This document shows positions 15,847 to 24,349 of a stretch of DNA of 35,416 nt, piece by piece. The stretch is from Blautia wexlerae. Lineage in GTDB: Bacteria > Bacillota > Clostridia > Lachnospirales > Lachnospiraceae. The DNA lies in contig NZ_JAAIMY010000031.1 in assembly GCF_013300825.1 (NCBI RefSeq), forward strand, positions 1 through 35,416. Direction: 5' to 3'. The position numbers were made by a program, and so were the translations under genes. Each line of letters opens with the position of its first letter. The stretch's first letter is position 1. The notes under the pieces are model-generated. The model was given only the letters and a program-made list of their open reading frames with translations. It was not told the origin of the DNA and did not search any database.

Positions 15847-17214
15847 TTATTCCGTTCCATCTCCGTAATCTACAGAATCATCACTGTAATCTTCCGAATC
15901 ATCTGAACTTCCATCATCATAACTTCCGTCATCCGAACTTCCATCATCATAACTTCCACCGTCTGAACTTCCATCGTCTGAACTTCCATCCGAATAATCC
16001 CCACTTTCATCTGAGGAATCTGTGCTTCCGTCAGAAGAATCTGCGCTTGCATCAGATGTACCATCTGTTCCGTCTGTGGAAGCTGCTGCATCGGAACCGC
16101 CCTGATATCCCGGCACGCCTCCATTACTGAGTGTGCTCGGCCAGAAATCCACATAACATGCATTCTGTAAGGTCACATTCTTGGCTTCTGCCATCTCACT
16201 TACTGTTACAAGTTTATATCCCTGTGCGATAAGATCCGGTATCAGCCTCAGAGCTGCCTTTACAGACGGTTCATGAATATCATGCATCAGAATGATAGTT
16301 CCATCTGTCAGATCTCCATTCATTACCGCGTTATAGTCTGCATCTGCATCCATAAGTTTCCAGTCTTCTGTGTCCAGCGACCACATAAAGAACGGCTTAT
16401 TTACAGTATTATAAATATCTGAATTTCCATCACCGTAAGGTGCACGTGCCACACTCGCCCCCTGACCACATGCCTGAATTAATGCGTCATCTGTATCAGA
16501 GAACTGCTTTGCAACTGCATCAAGATCAATTGTCGTCAACTGTGTATGATCCCAGGAATGACTTCCAACCTCACATCCAAGTTCCAACATACGTTTTGGT
16601 GCATCCGGATATGAACTGACATTCTGGCCAAGCATAAAGAATGTTGCATGAGCATTATTCTGTTCCAGACAATCCAGTAATTCATCTGTATACTGTCCCG
16701 GACCATCATCAAAAGTCAGTGCCAGCATCGGACGTACCTTACTCGGATCATAAGATCCGTCCTCATTAAAGTAATAATCCTTCACTCCTTTTTCTACCCA
16801 TCCTGTCTGTATATATCCGTTTTCGTCAAAAGAATAGGTGACACCATCTATATCCTGAAATCCATTTGAAAAATATGTACCATCTGTATTCTGATACCAC
16901 TTTCCGTTAGCATCCTCATGCCATCCGGCTGTCATCGTGGCAATCTTATCTGTATCTGATTTACCCTTCAATGGCTGTCTCACCGCAGCATCGGAATTTG
17001 CCTGAACTTCCTCTGTATCTGCCTGAGCCTGCACAGCCGTATTGCCGCTTCCATCTCCTGATATATGATGAGCGATCGGAATGATAATTCCTCTCACTAT
17101 AAATACAAGTGCCAGAATCAGACCTGCCACAGAAAGTCCGATCTTCGTATAATGACGGATCATCATCTGGCGTTTCTTTCTGCGCATCCTCTCGCGCAAA
17201 ATCCGCTTATCCAT
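15847..17214 (-). CDS. membrane-anchored polysaccharide deacetylase (NodB domain) with acidic tail
   Basis: 455 residues. A short basic cytoplasmic stretch, one membrane helix (about 24-50), then two or three cell-wall-binding-type repeats (GWHEDANGKWYQNTDG, GFQDIDGVTYSFDENGYIQTG; about 96-155). A NodB carbohydrate esterase-4 domain follows, with TFDDGPG (about 167), the zinc-binding HSWDH (about 220), RAPYGDGN and LMHDIHEPS. It probably de-N-acetylates peptidoglycan or another wall glycan at the outer face. The last 65 residues are a Ser/Asp/Gly-rich repetitive tail of unknown role. The ATG at 17214 is preceded by AGGGA. It follows the trigger-factor-like gene by 201 bp that contain palindromic repeats, so it may be a separate transcript. 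Confidence 0.92.
   Translation of the reverse strand: MDKRILRERMRRKKRQMMIRHYTKIGLSVAGLILALVFIVRGIIIPIAHHISGDGSGNTAVQAQADTEEVQANSDAAVRQPLKGKSDTDKIATMTAGWHEDANGKWYQNTDGTYFSNGFQDIDGVTYSFDENGYIQTGWVEKGVKDYYFNEDGSYDPSKVRPMLALTFDDGPGQYTDELLDCLEQNNAHATFFMLGQNVSSYPDAPKRMLELGCEVGSHSWDHTQLTTIDLDAVAKQFSDTDDALIQACGQGASVARAPYGDGNSDIYNTVNKPFFMWSLDTEDWKLMDADADYNAVMNGDLTDGTIILMHDIHEPSVKAALRLIPDLIAQGYKLVTVSEMAEAKNVTLQNACYVDFWPSTLSNGGVPGYQGGSDAAASTDGTDGTSDASADSSDGSTDSSDESGDYSDGSSDDGSSDGGSYDDGSSDDGSYDDGSSDDSEDYSDDSVDYGDGTE
15906..15995. repeat. 30-bp tandem repeat in the deacetylase tail
   Basis: AACTTCCATCATCATAACTT begins at 15906 and again at 15936, and a degenerate third copy starts at 15966, a period of 30 bp. 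It encodes the Ser/Asp/Gly tail, with units like SSDDGSYDDG. Confidence 0.7.
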
Positions 17215-17373
17215 TGTTTCCCTGCCCCGCTTTTATATGAATTTGTAATCACAGTAATCCCCGCAAACACATGTAAGAAGATTAACAAGATTTTATGTTC
17301 GTTTTAATCATAACTCATTTAAAAAATAAATACAATGCCAATTATTCGTTCATTACTATTGCAGTACTATTTG

Positions 17374-17417
17374 CAGTAACTTATTCGTTACTGTTCACTC
17401 CGTTCACAGTAACACTT
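17374..17417. repeat. dispersed palindromic repeat, copy next to the prolyl isomerase stop
   Basis: TTACTGTTCACTCCGTTC begins at 17388 and continues ACAGTAACACTT to 17417, touching the stop codon of the minus-strand gene. GTTACTGT/ACAGTAAC make an 8-bp stem. An additional CAGTAAC (17374-17380) pairs with GTTACTG (17387-17393). It can act as a hairpin downstream of the isomerase gene. The same sequence recurs at 34202-34231 and in variant form at 15520-15542. Confidence 0.75.
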
Positions 17418-18732
17418 ATTCCGTACCTAATTCACTCTCCAGATTCTCATCAACATCCGGCTCATCCTGAAAATCTTCTCCGTCACTCTCATCAGTTTCT
17501 GATGCATCCTGATCTATGCTCTCGTCAGTTTCTGACATATCCTGATCTGCGCTCTCATCTTCAGCATCCTGTCCGGAATTCTGTACGGCTGCCTCTGCAT
17601 CTTCTGCAGTTGTATCGCCATTTGAAATTTTATCACTGACACTTGCATTACTTATAATAAAATCTTCTACTCTGAGAAGTCCCACAGACTCATCTACATA
17701 ATCCTGACCGTATGTGCCAACAAGTTCTGCAAGATTACCGGCTCCCATCTGCTTTACCAGTTTCTCCTGAAGCTGAAGACTTTCCTTATCATCAAGCGAC
17801 AGTCCTTCTGCATCCATAATCCCCTGCACGATCAGATTCTGTTTTACTTTTCCCTCGGCATACTGCTGGCACTGTTCATCAAAATCGTCCTGAGAGATTC
17901 CCTGACTGCCTATAAATTCTTCCAGAGTCATATCAGCCTGCTTTGCATAGAGTTCCATGCTCTTTTTGAATTCAGAAACCGCCCCGTCTATATCTTCCTG
18001 AGGATATTCTTTTACTTCAGAATTCTCCAGTACTGTGCTCCAGGCTGTATTCTTAAGTACCTCCTGTGCAGACTGCTTTGCATCTGCTTCCAGCTTGCTG
18101 CGTACACCTTCCTTATATTCATCCACAGTTGTATAATCTGTATTCTTCGCAACCCACTCATCTGTAAGCTCCGCCGTACGTCTTACATTCTGAACAGTAA
18201 CCTTATATACTGCTGTCTTTCCTGCCAGTGTACTGTCTCCATAATCAGATGGAAAATCAATCTGTATCTCTTTTGTGTCACCTTTCTTCATTCCGGTCAC
18301 ACCATCTTCAAATTCAGTGAACATCTGTCCGTCACCGATCACAAAATCATAATTATTGGCAGTACCACCATCAAAAGTCTGCCCATCTATGGTTCCCGTA
18401 TAATTAACAGTCACCAGATCACCTTCTTTGGCACCCTCTGACACAGGCTCGGCTTTATCCTGCAGCTCCTGATCAATCTGTGACTGCACATCATCATCTG
18501 TGATCGCATCTACTGTGTTATCCAGAATAAGCCCCTTGTACTCTCCAATCGTAATATATTTATCCACATTGTCAACTGAGACAAGTCTGGTGCTTCCTGC
18601 TTCTGCTTTCTTACCCTCTGCCTGCTTCTCTGCCTTTGTATCGTCTGTTACAACAGCACCCCTATCACTGCATGCTGTTGCTGTCAGTGCAAAGCATGCC
18701 ACAAGCATGGCAAGATATATTCTTTTTTTCAT
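17416..18732 (-). CDS. secreted trigger-factor-like FKBP prolyl isomerase lipoprotein
   Basis: 438 residues. The signal peptide ends at Cys21 (LTATAC), so it is predicted to be a lipoprotein outside the membrane. An FKBP domain (about 95-185, with VNYTGTIDGQTFDGG and GVTGMKKGDTKEI) is followed by a helical region like the trigger factor C-terminal chaperone domain (about 185-390). The ribosome-binding N-terminal domain of cytosolic trigger factor is missing and replaced by the lipid anchor. The acidic Ser/Asp/Glu tail (last 65 residues) contains two copies of DQD(M/A)SETDES. The ATG at 18732 follows GGGAG by 7 nt; the longer frame to 18786 overlaps the upstream gene. It starts 14 bp after the stop of a deacetylase, so it is cotranscribed and probably aids folding of exported proteins. 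Confidence 0.88.
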   Translation of the reverse strand: MKKRIYLAMLVACFALTATACSDRGAVVTDDTKAEKQAEGKKAEAGSTRLVSVDNVDKYITIGEYKGLILDNTVDAITDDDVQSQIDQELQDKAEPVSEGAKEGDLVTVNYTGTIDGQTFDGGTANNYDFVIGDGQMFTEFEDGVTGMKKGDTKEIQIDFPSDYGDSTLAGKTAVYKVTVQNVRRTAELTDEWVAKNTDYTTVDEYKEGVRSKLEADAKQSAQEVLKNTAWSTVLENSEVKEYPQEDIDGAVSEFKKSMELYAKQADMTLEEFIGSQGISQDDFDEQCQQYAEGKVKQNLIVQGIMDAEGLSLDDKESLQLQEKLVKQMGAGNLAELVGTYGQDYVDESVGLLRVEDFIISNASVSDKISNGDTTAEDAEAAVQNSGQDAEDESADQDMSETDESIDQDASETDESDGEDFQDEPDVDENLESELGTE

Positions 18733-18746
18733 AGTAATACTCCCTT

Positions 18747-20171
18747 CTATATTTTCGGTACCGGAGTCGGCCGCGAAGAATCCCACACTTCAGATACATC
18801 AAAAAGGTCACTGAGCATCTCCGGGTTATAATACATTCTATATCCATCCAGATTCCTTCTTCCCTGTCGGAAATAATCATCCGTAATCTGTACAAAATAC
18901 TGACTGGAATCTACATTGCAGAAATACCGGTATCCCTGGCTCTTATAAAACTCATACTTTGCATTGTCTGAAGAATATCCTTCCCAGCTTCCGATATCTG
19001 CACCAAATGCAAAAATGATCATATCTGTTTTTCCAAGAACAGGAGCCACATATTTCTTCCATTTTTTAGTATCTCTCTTCAGATCTTTCAGAGAGGTTGA
19101 TGCAACATTCTTATGTCCCCAGGTATGACTGGCAAATTCCCAGCCTTCCGCTTTCATAGCTGCGGCTACCTTTTTTGCATTTTTTACTTCCTGCTTATAA
19201 TCAAAATCCGGATGATCCCTGAGGAACTTTTTCTGATCATCCTGCAGGTTCTTTCCTGTTTTATATGCAATGTCCGTACGATATCCAAGAACACCGTCAT
19301 AACCTGTCATTGCCAGGATTCCCTTTCTGCCATGATAGGAAAAATCCGGATGTTCTTTTACGAAAGTATCGATCAGCGGAACCATATCATAATCTCCCGT
19401 AGAAACACTTCCATCATCCTCAATATATTCATTTTTAACATCGCCATTTTCATCTACCACAAGTTTTGATGCAAACCCATCGCCATCCATATAATGATAA
19501 TAACTCACATCATCCTGCGAAAGCACAAATGGGATCTTACCGGGCGGCAGCATGATACTTCCTCTGGACATGGTTCCATCCTCATTCACTGTTGCCATAT
19601 CATGAGGACTGACCATCACATATCCCTTATCATACATACTCTGTATTATCTTGTTAAATTCATCAATCGTTGTCATATACTGATTATATCCATCAGAATC
19701 AGTATCACCGTCAAATGCCTTTGAGGTATCTTTGATCAGTGTATGAAAAAAAACATGTGTAATCTGTTCCAGAGGATATTCTGTACAGGCAGCTTTCGTA
19801 TTTTCATATTCAGAAACCGCATTCTGCATATCCGTATTACTGTCATAAGCCGGCTGGCTCTTAAGAAGTTCTATCGCTTCGTCATAATCATACTGTGCAG
19901 CCATAAGCGATGCCTGTTCCAGCGGTGAAGCCACTTCTTCCTCTGACTGCTCATCAGTTATTTCCTGTGTATCGTTTCCATCTTCATCTGTTTCGGCATT
20001 CTGTTCTTCCTCAGTTTCCAGTGGTGTATTCCCTGCTGATTCTACATCTGTATTCTCAGTTTCGGATTTATGAAATGGAAGATCCTGCTCAAACGGAAAC
20101 AGGCTACATCCACTTAATCCTAAAGATGCACATAAAATTACTGTCAGCACACACACTGTCTTTTTTTTCAT
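18747..20171 (-). CDS. polysaccharide deacetylase-like lipoprotein
   Basis: 474 residues with a lipoprotein signal peptide (LGLSGC, Cys22). A disordered acidic segment (about 30-75) and a short helical, TPR-like stretch (QYDYDEAIELL) come next, then a divergent NodB-type deacetylase domain. The metal site can be seen as LSQDD (about 217) in place of TFDD, and FASHTWGH (about 347). Reading its paralogue at 20223-21824 alongside it, most residues from HVF(F/Y)HTLIKDTSKAFDGD to the C-terminus match. It probably acts on a wall glycan. The ATG at 20171 follows AAGGGG by 7 nt. It lies 51 bp after its paralogue and 14 bp before the isomerase gene. The substrate is unknown. Confidence 0.88.
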   Translation of the reverse strand: MKKKTVCVLTVILCASLGLSGCSLFPFEQDLPFHKSETENTDVESAGNTPLETEEEQNAETDEDGNDTQEITDEQSEEEVASPLEQASLMAAQYDYDEAIELLKSQPAYDSNTDMQNAVSEYENTKAACTEYPLEQITHVFFHTLIKDTSKAFDGDTDSDGYNQYMTTIDEFNKIIQSMYDKGYVMVSPHDMATVNEDGTMSRGSIMLPPGKIPFVLSQDDVSYYHYMDGDGFASKLVVDENGDVKNEYIEDDGSVSTGDYDMVPLIDTFVKEHPDFSYHGRKGILAMTGYDGVLGYRTDIAYKTGKNLQDDQKKFLRDHPDFDYKQEVKNAKKVAAAMKAEGWEFASHTWGHKNVASTSLKDLKRDTKKWKKYVAPVLGKTDMIIFAFGADIGSWEGYSSDNAKYEFYKSQGYRYFCNVDSSQYFVQITDDYFRQGRRNLDGYRMYYNPEMLSDLFDVSEVWDSSRPTPVPKI

Positions 20172-20222
20172 ATTCTGCCCCTTTCGATCATGCCCCGCTG
20201 TCAACGGTGTGTTTTGCTATGT

Positions 20223-21824
20223 TCACCCCATAGCAGGTACCGGCACAGGTCTTGATGAATCAAATACCGACTGGGCATCAAACAGATCTGTCAGCAGTTC
20301 AGGATTATAATACATTCTGTATCCGTCCAGATTTCTTCTTCCCTGTCGGAAGTAATTACTTCGTATCTGTACAAAATACTGACTGGAATCCACATTGCAG
20401 TAATAGTTGTATCCCTGACTCTTAAGATATTCAAACTTCTCCCCTGAATAATCTTCAGCTCCTGTAAGATCTGCCCCAAACGCAAAAATGATGATATCTG
20501 TCCCACCGATCAGAGGATCCACGTTCTCTTTAAATTTCTGAGTATCTGCCTGCAGTCTTTCAAGACTGACCTGACTTACATTCTGATGACCCCAGGTATG
20601 ACTTGCAAACAGCCATCCCTCATCCTTCATAGCCTGTGCTACCCTGGCTGCGTTCTCTCTTTCTGTGTTCAGATCAAAGTCAGGATGTTCATCCAGCCAT
20701 TTCACTTTATCCGCATCCAGATCATCAGGACGGGTTTCATAGCTGCTGTCTGTACGATAACCAAGGATACCATTATAGCCGGTAAGTGCTACAATACCTT
20801 TTGCTCCCCTGTATGAAAAATCAGGATGTTCTTCCACAAACCGGTCGATCAGAGGAACCATATCGTAATCTCCTGTTGAAATACTTCCATCATCTTCCAC
20901 ATACTCATTGCGAACCTTACCTTCCTCATCCACAACAAGCTTCGAAGCAAATCCATCGCCGTCCATATAATGATAATAACATACGTCATCCTGCGAAAGC
21001 ACAAACGGCACTTTACCCGGTGGGAGCAGGATTTCACCCATGTTCATATTTCCATTTTCATCAGCCGTAGCCATATCATAGATACTGACCATAACATATC
21101 CCTTATCATACATACTCTGTGTGATCTGATTAAATTCATCGATAGTTGTCATAACCTGATCATAATCACCTGATTTATAATCACCGTCAAATGCTTTTGA
21201 GGTATCTTTGATCAGTGTATGATAAAACACATGCGTCACCTGATCCAACGGCCAGGAAACACAGGAATCTTTTTTCTCCTTATATTTTTTTGCTGCTTTC
21301 CTGAACTTTGTATTTGTCTCATATGACGGACTGCTCTTGAGAAGCTCAATAGCTTTATCATAATCATACTGCTGAGCATAATGCTTTGCCTGCATATAAA
21401 GAGCCTTATCCTCTTTGCTCAGTGTTTCCTGTTCCGGCTCAGGTGTGGCAGTATTCTCTGATTCTCCTTCTGTTTTCTGTTCCGGCTGTACAGCTGCCGG
21501 GGTAGCTTCAGACTCCGCCATCTCTGTGATCTTTGTTTTCTGTTCTGTGAAAAATGTTTGCAGTTCTTCACCATAAAACCCAATGCCTATTCCCACTGCC
21601 GCAGCTGCTGCTATGATCACACTGCCTGCAATACGGATTCTTTTCCTCCTGCGGTGTGCCTTATTACGGCGTTCCAACCTGGCAGCTCTCCTTGCTTCAT
21701 ATGCATCATTATCATCATAAAAAAAATCCTCATCCTCACTGGCAGCAGACTGTTCTTTTTCCTGCTCTACAGTTTCCGGAAGTCTCTCCTCTGTATTTTC
21801 AGAGTCGGGCTTTAATTCACTCAT
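20223..21824 (-). CDS. polysaccharide deacetylase-like protein, single membrane anchor
   Basis: 533 residues. An acidic then basic cytoplasmic N-terminus (about 1-65) and one membrane helix (RIAGSVIIAAAAAVGIGIGF) come before a low-complexity linker. A TPR-like helix pair (QYDYDKAIELL) and the same divergent deacetylase domain as the downstream lipoprotein follow, with LSQDD (about 278) and FASHTWGH (about 408). The two share near-identical C-termini (YFRQGRRNLDGYRMYYNPE) and so come from a tandem duplication, but they use different membrane anchors. The ATG at 21824 follows AGGAG by 6 nt. First gene of the cluster. TATAAT boxes on this strand occur at 21869-21874 and 21918-21923 without good -35 boxes. 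Confidence 0.88.
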   Translation of the reverse strand: MSELKPDSENTEERLPETVEQEKEQSAASEDEDFFYDDNDAYEARRAARLERRNKAHRRRKRIRIAGSVIIAAAAAVGIGIGFYGEELQTFFTEQKTKITEMAESEATPAAVQPEQKTEGESENTATPEPEQETLSKEDKALYMQAKHYAQQYDYDKAIELLKSSPSYETNTKFRKAAKKYKEKKDSCVSWPLDQVTHVFYHTLIKDTSKAFDGDYKSGDYDQVMTTIDEFNQITQSMYDKGYVMVSIYDMATADENGNMNMGEILLPPGKVPFVLSQDDVCYYHYMDGDGFASKLVVDEEGKVRNEYVEDDGSISTGDYDMVPLIDRFVEEHPDFSYRGAKGIVALTGYNGILGYRTDSSYETRPDDLDADKVKWLDEHPDFDLNTERENAARVAQAMKDEGWLFASHTWGHQNVSQVSLERLQADTQKFKENVDPLIGGTDIIIFAFGADLTGAEDYSGEKFEYLKSQGYNYYCNVDSSQYFVQIRSNYFRQGRRNLDGYRMYYNPELLTDLFDAQSVFDSSRPVPVPAMG

Positions 21825-21834
21825 ACTCTTCTCC

Positions 21835-21860
21835 TTTAATTATCCTGTTTAATTATCCTG
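21835..21860. repeat. 13-bp perfect tandem duplication upstream of the deacetylase
   Basis: TTTAATTATCCTG is repeated head to tail at 21835-21847 and 21848-21860, in the leader just upstream of the ribosome site. It looks like a slippage duplication. Confidence 0.6.
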
Positions 21861-21978
21861 ATAAAGATATTATAACCATATCCGGTCATTCCATCCTGTA
21901 AAAAATGTTTTACCTCGATTATAACCTGTGGCAGACTAAATTTCTACTGCTTTCCATCTATTAATTCTTTTTTTGCAA

Positions 21979-22007
21979 TTGCGTTTTGGCCTGTTTAATG
22001 ATAAAAT
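21979..22007 (+). promoter_or_regulatory. promoter of the 152-residue membrane protein gene
   Basis: TTGCGT at 21979-21984, a 17-bp spacer and TAAAAT at 22002-22007. About 55 nt of leader follow. Confidence 0.6.
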
Positions 22008-22067
22008 AAATTTCATGCAATGGGCTCTCAGAGTCCCTGTGAAATCACATACATTAGGAGGATGCAA

Positions 22068-22523
22068 ATGAGTACAGTAACAATAGTCCTTCTGGTCATT
22101 CTTGTTATCCTGATCGCTGCACTGATCGGTTTATATTTCTTCGGCAAAAAGGCTCAGAAGAAACAGGAAGAACAGCAGGCTCAGATTGAGGCAACCAAAC
22201 AAACCGTTTCCATGCTGGTTATCGATAAAAAGAGGATGCCGTTAAAGGAATCCGGACTTCCTCAGATGGTAATTGAACAGACACCAAAGCTTATGCGCCG
22301 TTCCAAACTTCCGATCGTTAAGGCAAAAATTGGACCAAAGATTGCGATCATGATCGCAGATGAGAAGATTTTCGACCTGATCCCTGTTAAAAAAGAGATC
22401 AAAGCAGAAATAAGCGGTCTCTACATCGTAGGCGTAAAAGGAATCCGTGGTTCTCTGGAAACTCCTGCCCCGAAGAAAAAAGGCTTTTTCGCAAAATTCA
22501 AAAAAGACAAAGCAGCAAAATAA
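22068..22523 (+). CDS. unrecognised membrane-anchored protein
   Basis: 151 residues; I do not recognise the family. One N-terminal membrane helix (VTIVLLVILVILIAALIGLYFF) is followed by a Lys/Gln/Glu-rich, probably coiled-coil stretch (KKAQKKQEEQQAQIEATKQ). A compact, probably beta-rich domain (about 50-135, with KLPIVKAKIGPKIAIMIAD and GLYIVGVKGIRG) and a basic tail (PKKKGFFAKFKKDKAAK) complete it. The helix-then-basic pattern puts the domain in the cytoplasm. I chose the ATG at 22068, 6 nt after AGGAGG; an ATG at 22062 overlaps that site. Monocistronic, with promoter and terminator, divergent from the deacetylase cluster. The strong signals imply a well-expressed gene. Confidence 0.85.
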   Translation: MSTVTIVLLVILVILIAALIGLYFFGKKAQKKQEEQQAQIEATKQTVSMLVIDKKRMPLKESGLPQMVIEQTPKLMRRSKLPIVKAKIGPKIAIMIADEKIFDLIPVKKEIKAEISGLYIVGVKGIRGSLETPAPKKKGFFAKFKKDKAAK

Positions 22524-22538
22524 TTACCTGCTTATATG

Positions 22539-22575
22539 AAAAGACCGATGAATCCAGATAAATCATCGGTCTTTT
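22539..22575. terminator. bidirectional terminator
   Basis: AAAAGACCGATGA (22539-22551) pairs perfectly with TCATCGGTCTTTT (22563-22575), with a T-run on the plus strand and TTTTCAT on the minus. It sits between the convergent membrane-protein and DUF1934 genes. Confidence 0.85.
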
Positions 22576-22585
22576 TATTTACAGA

Positions 22586-23032
22586 TTATATTGTAAAATC
22601 CTTGCAGTTCTTCGGCTGTGCCTTAATCGCAAGATAACAGTCAGCCACATGCTCCTGGTTCATATCCAGTGCATAGTCCACTTTCATATTAAGACCGCCG
22701 TCATTTTCCTTAAGATCCAGATTCGTTGCAGCAATTCCCATCTCAATGGTTCCATAAGGTGTTGTATAATATGTCATATTCTTTTTTCCCTGTTCAAAAA
22801 CCATATGAACATTAACCACGCCTTTCTTACGGACTTCCATACCCTTCGGTGATATTTTTATGTAATTGATCGTAGGCTCTGCAAAATCCTCCATAACCTC
22901 TTCATAACGCAGGTAGTGACTTCCATTGCGGAAATAATACTCTCCCGGAACAACGATTTCGACCGGTTCCTGGTCACCATCTGCATCTATTGTCTGAAGT
23001 CCCCTTACGTGAATCAGTACTTCTTTATCCAT
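22586..23032 (-). CDS. DUF1934 (YwiB-like) beta-barrel protein
   Basis: 148 residues matching the DUF1934 family, whose members form a calycin-like barrel; their function is not established. Family features include the opening VLIHVRGLQ, the segment GEYYFRNGSHYLRYEE, and the pair YYTTPYGTIEMGI and LNMKVDYALDMN. Cytosolic, with no signal peptide. The ATG at 23032 follows AGGAG by about 9 nt. It lies 64 bp downstream of murI and is probably cotranscribed with it. Confidence 0.87.
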   Translation of the reverse strand: MDKEVLIHVRGLQTIDADGDQEPVEIVVPGEYYFRNGSHYLRYEEVMEDFAEPTINYIKISPKGMEVRKKGVVNVHMVFEQGKKNMTYYTTPYGTIEMGIAATNLDLKENDGGLNMKVDYALDMNQEHVADCYLAIKAQPKNCKDFTI

Positions 23033-23096
23033 TCTCTCACACTCCTGATATTCTTACTCATAGCAATTCCGGATTTGTTTTTATGTATCAGCAACT

Positions 23097-23918
23097 TTAA
23101 TATTTCTCTATATCTATTTTCTTCGTCATCTCCACATCATACGGCAGAATCGAATTGGCAAATGCCTTAAACTCATCTGCCAGATCACTCACATAGAAAC
23201 GATACGGAAAATCAGCCTGCACGGTACCGGTTCCGGAGAGTTCCTTCTCCTTCAGCAGTCTGCCCAGCTCCAGAGCAGTCTCATAAGCCGGATTGACCAG
23301 GCATACCTGATCTCCCATGATCTTTCTGATCGTGGAACGAAGCAGAGGATAATGGGTACAGCCCAGAATCAGTGTATCAATATCTTTCTCCTGCAGTTCC
23401 TTCAGGTATCTCGCCACAACTTCATCCGTTACAGGATCATGAAGCCATCCCTCTTCCACAAGCGGCACAAAAAGCGGACATGCCTTTCCGTACACTGTGA
23501 TCTCTGGATCAAGACTCTTAAGATATTCCGCATGGATTCCGGTTCCGATGGTCCCCACAGTGCCAATAACTCCAACCTTCTTATTCCTGGTCTGCGCTGC
23601 CGCAACCTTCGCTCCCGGTTCTATCACACCAATGATCGGAAGATCAAACTCATCTCTCACTGCATCCAGAGCAAATGCACTGGCTGTATTACACGCGATC
23701 ACAATCGCCTTTACCTGTTGTTCCTGCAGAAAGCGAATGATCTGGCGGGAATATCTGATGACAGTCTCTTTCGATTTACTTCCATAAGGCACTCTCGCCG
23801 TATCTCCAAAATATACAATTTTCTCTGAAGGAAGGTTGCGCATGATCTCACGCGCAACAGTCAGTCCTCCCACGCCGGAATCAAAAACCCCTATGGGCGC
23901 CTCCCTGTCTGTTTTCAT
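23097..23918 (-). CDS. murI: glutamate racemase
   Basis: 273-residue cofactor-independent racemase making D-glutamate for peptidoglycan. The first motif GVFDSGVGGLT is near the start. The two catalytic cysteines lie in VIACNTASA (about 74) and LGCTHYPLL (about 183), each in its conserved context. VYFGDTARVPYGSKS is also characteristic. Length is typical. The ATG at 23918 follows GGAGAG. A small membrane protein gene lies 40 bp upstream and the DUF1934 gene follows. Confidence 0.96.
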   Translation of the reverse strand: MKTDREAPIGVFDSGVGGLTVAREIMRNLPSEKIVYFGDTARVPYGSKSKETVIRYSRQIIRFLQEQQVKAIVIACNTASAFALDAVRDEFDLPIIGVIEPGAKVAAAQTRNKKVGVIGTVGTIGTGIHAEYLKSLDPEITVYGKACPLFVPLVEEGWLHDPVTDEVVARYLKELQEKDIDTLILGCTHYPLLRSTIRKIMGDQVCLVNPAYETALELGRLLKEKELSGTGTVQADFPYRFYVSDLADEFKAFANSILPYDVEMTKKIDIEKY

Positions 23919-23958
23919 TTACTTCTCTCCATCTCTCCTGATTTGTTTCATTATTCTA

Positions 23959-24234
23959 TCACCAATTGAGAGCCTGTGCAAGCCAGAAGGATATCTTTAT
24001 GTCATCTTTCTGCACTTTATCGTCCGACGGAAATCGACTGAAACAGAATTTTGGGTACAAAGTTCCCCACCAGGCAGTGACCGCCGCCTGTTCTTTTCTG
24101 TTCTGCACAGTTTCCTGTATCATCTCCGGTACTGCTCCCGCCAGAGCTGCTCCGATCATCCCTGCTGTCAGAGTCAGCATCGCCTGTTTTAAAAATCTTT
24201 TTGCCTGTTTTCGGAAATTTTTTTTATCATTCAT
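23959..24234 (-). CDS. small unrecognised membrane protein
   Basis: 91 residues from the ATG at 24234, which has GAGG 8-9 nt upstream; a longer frame to 24315 has less support. It starts with a strongly basic stretch (NDKKNFRKQAKRFLKQ). One hydrophobic segment follows (AMLTLTAGMIGAALAGAVP), then a polar region with AWWGTLYP. No family recognised. It lies between the germination operon and murI, on the same strand as both, 40 bp ahead of murI. It may be a real small gene or spacer sequence; the ribosome site and membrane segment are the main support. Confidence 0.5.
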   Translation of the reverse strand: MNDKKNFRKQAKRFLKQAMLTLTAGMIGAALAGAVPEMIQETVQNRKEQAAVTAWWGTLYPKFCFSRFPSDDKVQKDDIKISFWLAQALNW

Positions 24235-24349
24235 CTTTGCGCACCTCTCCTGTTTTATACATACTTTGCCAGTCTCAGAGAGCGGACATCCCATTCCCCT
24301 CATCGTCATATTCACTGTTCATCCAGATTATCGCCGGCATTTCACAGGT

